A stretch of 18,946 nt of DNA from JAAYBT01 sp964404395. GTDB lineage: Bacteria > Bacillota > Clostridia > Acetivibrionales > DTU013. A model generated the notes under the pieces. It searched no databases. It saw only the letters and a list, made by a program, of their open reading frames with translations, and had not been told where the DNA came from. Of this stretch, positions 13,426 to 18,946 are shown piece by piece. The number at the start of each line of letters is the position of its first letter. Positions within the stretch are counted from its first letter, which is position 1. The translations under genes were made by a program, and so were the position numbers. The stretch lies in assembly GCA_964404395.1 (NCBI GenBank), contig CAYOKA010000038.1, forward strand, positions 1 to 18,946. The letters run 5' to 3'.

Positions 13426-14931
13426 ATGAAATATCACAATAGTAAATTTTTTAAGTACTGCTTCATTATGTCACTAGTGGTTATCGTGTTGGCTTTTGGT
13501 TACGCATGTGGTAGTAAAGAGGACAATATAGCGGACAAGCAGTCCGATGATGAGATGGTGGAGGCCATTGAAGAGAGCCCGGAGCTGCTGTGGACTGTGA
13601 AGCATGCGAATGAGCTTGTCAGTCTGGCGGTATCCCCGGATGGGAATGTGGCTGTAGGTGAAAATCGTGCTGTTTATATCCACAGAATCGCAGATGGCGC
13701 ACTCGATGAAGTATATGTTTATGAAAACATGACAGATGATCTTGTTTTTTCATATGATGGGACGATTCTCGGTACCGGATTCGACATGGACGGCGTATGG
13801 TTGACTGATACTGCGAATGGAGACACGCTTCGGCTAGTGCACAACGGCTTTAGCAGCAGCCAGGTAGCCTTTTCAACAGACGGTAAAATCGCAACAGGAA
13901 ACAGTGACGGTACAGTAGAACTTTGGGATACCGAAACCGGGGATCAGCTGGCTGCTCTGGAAATGCCCGGCGTAGACTGGATCACTTCGCTGGCATTCGA
14001 TCCGTCCGGTAAATTACTTGCTGTTTCCCAGTGGACAGATAAAGGCACTGTTACTATTTGGGATATTGAAGCAAAAACAATAGTTCACTCAATAACACTC
14101 AACAATCCTTTGGGGGGCATCAAGGACCCTTTTCAATTCTCACCGGATGGGAAAATGGCTGCCGCAATAAAGGAAGAATACGAGCATCTGGTGCGTCTAT
14201 GGGCGGCGGATGGAGCTACGCAGCTGGCCGATTTGTCAATTCCTGATGATTATAGGGATATGGACTTTTCTCCTGATGGGAGCCTGCTTGCGGTTGCATC
14301 AATGAAGGCGGTAACTATTTGGGATATTTCAACACATACTTTATTATTCACGCTGGATCAGACCTTTAGCGATGACGATACAGACACCATCGTGGAGCTT
14401 GCTTTTACGCCTGACGGCAGGCACCTTGCTGTTGCGCGGAAAGACGGCACACTTGAGCTGTGGAGGCTTCCGGGAGCAGAACAATTCCAGACGGTATCGG
14501 ATATAGGCATGCCAAATTCACTGCCAAGCGATGCCATGTTCGGCGTAGGCAGTTCACAGCTAAAGGAAGAAGCCGCGCTTAGGCTTGAGGCCTTTGTCAG
14601 GAAGCTGAGCTATAATTACAGCGAGTGTTCAATCAAATTCATCGGTCATACGGACAGCAGCGGAACAAGCGAAGAGAACCTGAAGCTGTCAAAGGAAAGA
14701 GCTGAGGCGGTAAGAGGCTGGGTTGAGAATTGGTTCAATAAGAACCAACCTGTCGGCTGGACTTTTTCTTCGGATGGACGTGGTGAAAGCGAATTGATTA
14801 TACCGGATACCGACGCCAAGGGTGCTTACCTAAAGGATGCCGCAGCGATTAACCGCCGAATCGGGATAGAGGTTGAGAGCGCAACACCGAAGGTAGGGGC
14901 GCTGGCGGGCAATCAACAGGCCGGAGAATAA
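13426..14931 (+). CDS. Putative lipoprotein with WD40-like beta-propeller and C-terminal OmpA-type domain
   Basis: This is a 501-residue envelope protein. A hydrophobic signal (residues 13-27) ends in FGYAC, an atypical lipobox with Cys28, followed by an acidic tether. Residues about 60-350 form WD40-type repeats with recurring 'F.PDG..LAV' and 'GTV.LWD' signatures (for example 162-168, 207-213, 295-300, 341-346), enough for a six- or seven-bladed propeller. Residues about 368-485 are an OmpA-type peptidoglycan-binding domain: FIGHTDSSGTSEEN with Asp410, LSKERAEAVRGW with Arg425, and INRRIGIEV. That domain binds diaminopimelate in cell-wall stem peptides in known homologues. The protein would be anchored at both lipid and wall. 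It is transcribed from its own promoter; the ribosome site (GTGAGGG) is modest. The partner bound by the propeller is unknown. Confidence 0.85.
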   Translation: MKYHNSKFFKYCFIMSLVVIVLAFGYACGSKEDNIADKQSDDEMVEAIEESPELLWTVKHANELVSLAVSPDGNVAVGENRAVYIHRIADGALDEVYVYENMTDDLVFSYDGTILGTGFDMDGVWLTDTANGDTLRLVHNGFSSSQVAFSTDGKIATGNSDGTVELWDTETGDQLAALEMPGVDWITSLAFDPSGKLLAVSQWTDKGTVTIWDIEAKTIVHSITLNNPLGGIKDPFQFSPDGKMAAAIKEEYEHLVRLWAADGATQLADLSIPDDYRDMDFSPDGSLLAVASMKAVTIWDISTHTLLFTLDQTFSDDDTDTIVELAFTPDGRHLAVARKDGTLELWRLPGAEQFQTVSDIGMPNSLPSDAMFGVGSSQLKEEAALRLEAFVRKLSYNYSECSIKFIGHTDSSGTSEENLKLSKERAEAVRGWVENWFNKNQPVGWTFSSDGRGESELIIPDTDAKGAYLKDAAAINRRIGIEVESATPKVGALAGNQQAGE

Positions 14932-14975
14932 ATAACTCTGAACATCGCGCGTTTAAGTCCGTAGCATTATGAATT

Positions 14976-15503
14976 GTGGGTGTCGAATTGAGGCTATTGA
15001 AGGAAATATGCAGAAGTAATGATATAAATTTATCAGGCAAAATGATTTTTAGAGAGGCTGTTAGAGGAATCATTAAGCATGAAAATAAGCTATTGATGGT
15101 TTACTCTTCAAAAAATGGCGAATACAAATTCCCCGGTGGAGGAGTAGATGCCGGAGAGACCTATGAAGAAGCTCTTATCAGAGAAATCCGAGAAGAATGT
15201 GGGGCTAAGGTTACGGATATCTGCTCTGAATTTGGCAAAATGGTCGAATATGATGTGCCAATTGAGAAAGAATTTGATGTTTTCAAAATGATTTCTTATT
15301 ACTATGTCTGTGACGTTGCCCCTACTCTAAAGGAACAGGCCTTGGATGAATATGAAGAAGATTTAGGGTTCAAACCTGTATGGATTGATATTGATAGTGC
15401 TATAGAAGCAAATAGAGCAGTAATTAAGGAAAAAGCAGATAATGCACCCAGATGGACGCAAAGAGAGCTTTTTGTACTCGAGTTACTTAAAAATAGTCTT
15501 TGA
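14976..15503 (+). CDS. Nudix hydrolase
   Basis: This protein of about 175 residues has a complete Nudix box: GGVDAGETYEEALIREIREE followed by CGA, fitting G-x5-E-x7-REUxEExGU, which binds Mg2+ and hydrolyses nucleoside-diphosphate-linked substrates. The flanking KFPGG and C-terminal PRWTQRELFVLELL are typical of small house-cleaning Nudix proteins. The substrate cannot be named. The start is uncertain: GTG 14976 has no clear ribosome site, and TTG 14988 or other nearby codons are possible; the domain itself begins near residue 25. It follows the lipoprotein gene by 44 bases without a visible terminator and may be read through. Its stop at 15501-15503 abuts relic sequence. Confidence 0.88.
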   Translation: MGVELRLLKEICRSNDINLSGKMIFREAVRGIIKHENKLLMVYSSKNGEYKFPGGGVDAGETYEEALIREIREECGAKVTDICSEFGKMVEYDVPIEKEFDVFKMISYYYVCDVAPTLKEQALDEYEEDLGFKPVWIDIDSAIEANRAVIKEKADNAPRWTQRELFVLELLKNSL

Positions 15504-15577
15504 CTCTCGACTTTGAGGAGTATATCAATGACTTGAGAGACGAAATGGATAACCATATGGATGTCATTGATAAATGA
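15497..15577 (+). pseudogene. C-terminal relic of a CopG-type antitoxin gene
   Basis: The reading frame encodes DFEEYINDLRDEMDNHMDVIDK and a stop. This aligns with the end of the intact antitoxin at 4180-4440 (DSVEYVNSLRGEMNNHLEGIDK). No start codon or ribbon-helix-helix domain precedes it; the frame is closed by TAG at 15494 inside the Nudix gene. The tail has diverged from the intact copy, so it derives from a related rather than a recently copied module. The PIN toxin gene that should follow is absent. Confidence 0.75.
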
Positions 15578-15607
15578 AACGGAGGCAAAACGTGGCTTTT
15601 GATTTCA

Positions 15608-15772
15608 GAGCCTGCCACCGTTGCCCTCATGGACAAGTATCTAGATGAGAACGGCTATGTGAATGACATAACAGACACGCGCATGCACCATGAAATCTAT
15701 CTCTCGGACGCCCGCAAGGTCGAACCCTCAAAATGGAAAACGGTAATACGCCATCCGATTAAAAAGGCATAA
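15608..15772 (+). pseudogene. C-terminal relic of a GyrI-like domain gene
   Basis: The frame encodes 54 residues beginning EPATVALMDKYLDENGY, then RMHHEIYLSDARKVEPSKWK, and ending TVIRHPIKKA stop. This is the characteristic C-terminal end of GyrI-like small-molecule-binding proteins (COG4832-like, 'HHEIYLSD.RK...K.KTVIR.P'). The N-terminal two thirds are missing, and there is no ribosome site before the single internal ATG. It is in frame with the antitoxin relic upstream, separated by TGA and AACGGAGGC. A shorter copy lies at 4829-4875. Confidence 0.72.
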
Positions 15773-15810
15773 TCGCGGGGGATAATAATATTTGGAAGTT
15801 ATTGTTGGTG

Positions 15811-15843
15811 AAACTCCTATAGTTGGAATGATTATAGGAGTTT
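15811..15843 (+). terminator. Intrinsic terminator after the relic region
   Basis: AAACTCCTATA (15811-15821) and TATAGGAGTTT (15833-15843) form a perfect 11-bp stem with an 11-base loop, followed by TTAATATT. It ends any transcript from the lipoprotein-Nudix region. Confidence 0.6.
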
Positions 15844-16029
15844 TAATATTCGTATATTAGAATTGTATATAAAATTTATTATTTTATGGAAGGAAATCCA
15901 AAAATATATGTCGAATATTCTCTTATTAAGGGAAAAGATAGAATGGTTTGGTTAGCGACCAAAGGCGCATAGCAATAATAGGAAGCCGCAGGCAATTTTT
16001 ATAACCTGCAGATGAAAGGAAGCGTATTT
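15844..16029 (+). other. Gap before the SLH-stalk gene, with a doubtful 28-codon ORF
   Basis: A reading frame at 15886-15972 encodes MEGNPKIYVEYSLIKGKDRM and eight more residues, ending WLATKGA stop. It has no ribosome site, and I do not recognise it; it could be a gene fragment like its neighbours. Near the downstream gene, GCAGG (15986-15990) and CCTGC (16003-16007) can form a small hairpin before the ribosome site. I see no convincing promoter here. Confidence 0.25.
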
Positions 16030-18003
16030 ATGAAAAAAATAACGGCGTTAATAACGTTCCTGGTGTTTTTACTTGTATTATCCACGCCGGCGATGGCGGC
16101 TCCATTGCCAGTAGTATCCTATTACGACTTTCAGCCTAACGGGATGCCCTATCTTTATTACAGTTTTGGCGATGAGGTATTCTATGATGTCATGTATGAC
16201 GGCAACAGTGTGAGTAACGGCGTTTATATAGCCAGCATGCCAGAAGGCAGCCCCCAGGACGGCTGGACGCGTGAGGTTGCTACTATCAATGGTCAATCCC
16301 AGCTCATTAACACACGTTATAAACTGGACACGACGGACACAACGCAATACCCTGCCGACAATCAGGATATGCTGCTGAAGGTGTACGCAGCCGGCCAAGA
16401 CGGATCGGCACACTTTGATAGTAAAAACAGCGTTATAACGCTCTATATGAAACTAGGTGCAAACCTGAAGTCACCCGAACTGGATGTTGTCGTCACGTCT
16501 CTTGGATATTCATACTTTCATGGTCCAGTCTGGTGGTCGCTGACTAACGATGTCCGCGAGAAGGAAAAGCTGGCGGAGCTTTACGAGGCGGGTCTCAAGG
16601 GAGACACTCTTTTGAACAGAAGCAGTTGGGATGATTTTGAAACTCTATTTAATGCCACGATGAAAAACAACGTCGACCTTTCAAAAGATACTTGGCTAAC
16701 CGCTTGCGGCGGCACGGTTGGCGGCTATTTCGAACCTGTATTTGAACAGTATAAACTCGTCTGTACGACTGGGGGAAACCCGCTCCTTAAGCAGCCTTCA
16801 TTAGTACCTCAAAGTGCTGTATTTGACAAGCGCCTGCTCCATCAAGCAAGCGTAATTTTCAATTTCGCCGACTATACAAAAAAGCCTAGCTCGTTCTTAA
16901 TAAATGGAAAAGCGGCTCCCGCAAATGCTGTTACATACAGCGACTATATGTGTGTTGTCAGTCGGGAATTTCTGTCTGACATGAACGTCGGCGATTCCGT
17001 TGCACTCACCGTTGTGTTTAGTGACGGATCAGAAGATACAGTTAAAATTGACATTAAGGATACAACCGAAGAGGCGTATATGCAGGTATTCAGCGACGTC
17101 AAGACGGACAGTACAGCGTGGGAGCATATTAATCCGCTTGTTCAAAGAGGTATTATTTCTGATAATGTTGGAGGTCAGTATGGCCCGGACAAAACCGTTA
17201 CTTACGCTGAGTTTTGCGCAATGCTGACCAAAACTGGAGCGGTAGTCGATAAGGTTCCGTCAATGTCGGAAGCCATACCAGCGGTCGCGGCTGAAAAGCT
17301 ACTTTTTAATGCGCTCACATCCGAGCCATTTAAGGCGGAGTATCAGGCACTCAACAAACAGCATCTCTGGCAGCCCAATGCCTACGGCGATTTGACCGCC
17401 GATTCCTTCGCGCTTTTTGATATGGTCCTGCCAAACCCGGAAGCACGTGTATGGGGTCACGAGTTGGACAATGATGTAACTTTCACCCGTGCTCAGTCGG
17501 CAGAAGCTATCTATCATTTTATACAGCTCATTGATTATGCCAGAGAACTCATTTCCATTCAGCAACCAATTGTGAATCCCAGTTCTTCAGAGATTTATGT
17601 CGACAGAAAACTCGTTCAATTTGACGTCTATACTATCGATGATAATAACTACTTCAAGTTGCGGGACCTTGCATTTACGCTGAATAACACAGAGAAACAG
17701 TTTAGTGTGGAATACGACGCTAGGTCAGGATACATCAACCTTACCTCAAACCAGACGTATACGCCGGTAGGAGGTGAGATGTCTACCATGGGCAGCGAAC
17801 TGCATCAAGCTAGCATATCGAGAGTATGGATTTCGGTTGATTCGGATGGTTATGTTGTGTGGTCTTATCTAACAGCATACAATATCGGCGGAAACAATTA
17901 CTTTAAGTTGCGCGACCTTGGTAAAATGCTGAATTTTGGCGTGGGGTATGATAAATCGACAAGGGCTGTATTTATAAATACAGGAACCGGATATACAGAA
18001 TAA
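16030..18003 (+). CDS. Secreted SLH protein with copper-amine-oxidase-type stalk domain
   Basis: This 657-residue exported protein has a signal peptide (KKITALITFLVFLLVLSTPAMA, cleavage near residue 23), then a unique N-terminal region (to about 250) with no family I recognise. An Ig-like X2/CBM_X2-type domain follows at about 258-345 (PQSAVFDK, VFSDGSEDTVKIDI). One clear SLH motif is at about 353-402 (FSDVKTDSTAWEHINPLVQRGIISD...YGPDKTVTYAEF), with a second weaker SLH-like stretch to about 505. The C-terminus (518-655) has two copies of the 'NNYFKLRDL' stalk motif (539-547 and 622-630) of the copper amine oxidase N-terminal-like domain, common on surface proteins of Clostridia and Paenibacillus. 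ATG 16030 was chosen because AAAGGAAG lies 9 bases before it and a signal peptide starts there; ATG 16012 adds six residues and lies upstream of that site. Probable wall-attached structural or binding protein. Confidence 0.87.
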   Translation: MKKITALITFLVFLLVLSTPAMAAPLPVVSYYDFQPNGMPYLYYSFGDEVFYDVMYDGNSVSNGVYIASMPEGSPQDGWTREVATINGQSQLINTRYKLDTTDTTQYPADNQDMLLKVYAAGQDGSAHFDSKNSVITLYMKLGANLKSPELDVVVTSLGYSYFHGPVWWSLTNDVREKEKLAELYEAGLKGDTLLNRSSWDDFETLFNATMKNNVDLSKDTWLTACGGTVGGYFEPVFEQYKLVCTTGGNPLLKQPSLVPQSAVFDKRLLHQASVIFNFADYTKKPSSFLINGKAAPANAVTYSDYMCVVSREFLSDMNVGDSVALTVVFSDGSEDTVKIDIKDTTEEAYMQVFSDVKTDSTAWEHINPLVQRGIISDNVGGQYGPDKTVTYAEFCAMLTKTGAVVDKVPSMSEAIPAVAAEKLLFNALTSEPFKAEYQALNKQHLWQPNAYGDLTADSFALFDMVLPNPEARVWGHELDNDVTFTRAQSAEAIYHFIQLIDYARELISIQQPIVNPSSSEIYVDRKLVQFDVYTIDDNNYFKLRDLAFTLNNTEKQFSVEYDARSGYINLTSNQTYTPVGGEMSTMGSELHQASISRVWISVDSDGYVVWSYLTAYNIGGNNYFKLRDLGKMLNFGVGYDKSTRAVFINTGTGYTE

Positions 18004-18131
18004 CGGGCAAACATGAATCAAATCCTTTACAATTGGGTCTAGGAGGGTGAAGGGGTTCGTTCACTCAAACTGTAAAGTAGGTTGTAGAGCATTACTTATC
18101 AAAAAAGCAAGGAGTTAGCGAGTAATAAAAG

Positions 18132-18173
18132 AAATACGGCAGACGTAATAAAACATAATTGTCTGCCGTATTT
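18132..18173. terminator. Bidirectional intrinsic terminator between convergent genes
   Basis: AAATACGGCAGAC (18132-18144) and GTCTGCCGTATTT (18161-18173) form a perfect 13-bp stem with a 16-base loop. TTTTT follows on the plus strand, and the A-rich left flank gives a T-rich tract on the minus strand. It serves the SLH-stalk gene (+) and the peptidase gene (-). Confidence 0.85.
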
Positions 18174-18215
18174 TTATCTGCTTTTATCGTTATAATATAA
18201 AGCTACTCCCTCACC

Positions 18216-18946
18216 CTAATTGCCGACTAATCTGCTCATCAAATGCATCGCGATCATCTGTGCGGTGGAAGCGGTTACTTCTGCCTTGGGGTTGAAATTG
18301 CCGTTTTCGTCAAGCATTACAACGCCTGAATTCACAAGCGCCTGAGCACTTTCCTTAGCCCAGGGGCTGATGGAGTCCATATCGCTTATAACAACCTCGT
18401 CTCCGGTTAACTGTATGCCGCTCAACACAGCCAGCCTGTTCATTATTACCGCAAGCTGCTCCATTGTGAGCTTCTCATCCTCGAAGTAGTTTCCTTTTCC
18501 GTCACCCTGCAACAACCCTTGCTGCTTTGCGATTTCGACCGGATCGGGAACGCCTTGCAGGAGCAATTCAAACAATTGCGCTCTTGTAAGAGTTTCGTCT
18601 GCCTGATCCTGTCCAAAGGCCATGATGGAATCGTACAATTCCTTATTGGCGGATATTTTTTCTGCACTGCCTACCGTTGAGTAAGCGCCCTTTTCAAGAA
18701 GCTTTTCAAACATTGCTGCAGAATCCTTTACATCCTGAACTGTTGTAGACTTAATCTCCCGCAATATCTTTAGCTGTTCGTCTGCGGTCTTGCCCATGAG
18801 GTAATTGTTCATTGCAGCGCTTGCTCCGCTCAGCTCGCCGCTGGTAGTGGTAGAGGAGCTGAATGCCTTCAGTATATATCTGTCAAGCTCCTCTTGCGTG
18901 AGGCTGATATTTCTTACGAAATCCGGCAGTCCCTTATATACATCAA
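18216..18946 (-). CDS. C-terminal part of M16C-like (insulinase-family) metallopeptidase fused to SLH domains
   Basis: The gene enters from the right edge; 242 codons and the stop are visible. The first part (VYKGLPDFVRN, SLTQEELDRYILKAFSS, AAMNNYLMGKTADEQLKIL, REIKSTTVQDVKDSAAMFEKL) matches the last domain of M16C presequence-protease-type peptidases, which act as clamshell zinc peptidases on small peptides. The zinc motif HXXEH would be in the missing N-terminal part. From about visible residue 125 on, SLH-type motifs follow (DETLTRAQLFELLLQG, FEDEKLTMEQLAVIMNRL, ISDMDSISPWAKESAQALVNSG, NFNPKAEVTASTAQMIAMHL). The SLH part would place the peptidase on the cell surface, unlike its intracellular or organellar relatives. 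An internal ATG at 18812 is not the start because the frame and the domain run on to the window edge. Confidence 0.85.
   Translation of the reverse strand, partial: DVYKGLPDFVRNISLTQEELDRYILKAFSSSTTTSGELSGASAAMNNYLMGKTADEQLKILREIKSTTVQDVKDSAAMFEKLLEKGAYSTVGSAEKISANKELYDSIMAFGQDQADETLTRAQLFELLLQGVPDPVEIAKQQGLLQGDGKGNYFEDEKLTMEQLAVIMNRLAVLSGIQLTGDEVVISDMDSISPWAKESAQALVNSGVVMLDENGNFNPKAEVTASTAQMIAMHLMSRLVGN

Noticed and set aside
15886..15972. 28-residue ORF between relics and the SLH-stalk gene
   Set aside because: No ribosome site and no recognisable family; kept only as a remark in the gap entry.

Overview
The window looks like chromosomal DNA of a low-to-moderate-GC, spore-forming, single-membrane Bacillota, most likely a Clostridia-type organism. 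The sequence basis is: a CotF-type spore coat protein, three S-layer-homology (SLH) proteins, AGGAGG-type ribosome sites, lipobox lipoproteins, and a YesM/YesN-type two-component system next to LplA/LplB/YtcP-type sugar transport genes. The species assignment is inference; nothing here fixes it. I see no rRNA, tRNA, CRISPR array, insertion sequence or prophage gene.

Layout. 1-1246: an HlyD/RND-type membrane fusion protein that enters from the left and is split by a frame-breaking duplication. 1360-1860: spore coat protein F family, followed by a strong hairpin. 2155-3192: secreted SLH protein with a lipocalin-like tail. 3240-4975: a toxin-antitoxin-like island made of a Phd/YefM-Uma2 fusion gene behind a consensus promoter with helically phased GCTAA repeats, a CopG/VapC-type pair, and short relics of other genes. 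4959-13317: a sensing-and-import locus with sensor kinase, AraC-type response regulator, two tandem 573-residue solute-binding lipoproteins, and two permeases. 13364-14931: a lipoprotein combining a WD40 propeller and an OmpA-type domain, with its own promoter. 14976-15503: Nudix hydrolase. 15497-15772: relics of a CopG antitoxin and a GyrI-like gene, paralogous to those near 4.4-4.9 kb. 16030-18003: SLH protein with copper-amine-oxidase-type stalk repeats. 18216-18946 (minus): C-terminus of an M16C-like metallopeptidase fused to SLH domains, converging on a bidirectional terminator.

How the genes work together. The kinase (extracellular sensor, NPHFLYN phosphoacceptor) and the regulator overlap by 26 bases and probably control the adjacent carbohydrate ABC importer. 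The importer has two binding proteins but no ATPase, as is usual for this family, where a shared MsmX-type ATPase is used. A GC-rich hairpin between the second binding protein and the permeases probably sets different mRNA levels. The SLH proteins, the peptidase-SLH fusion and the OmpA-domain lipoprotein all point to a cell-envelope theme.

The most unusual material is the toxin-antitoxin-like island: the Phd-nuclease fusion, the 20-bp-phased operator series, and the two scattered copies of one decayed cassette (4.4-4.9 kb and 15.5-15.8 kb), the second of which appears to have lost its toxin gene by a deletion between TGA stop codons.
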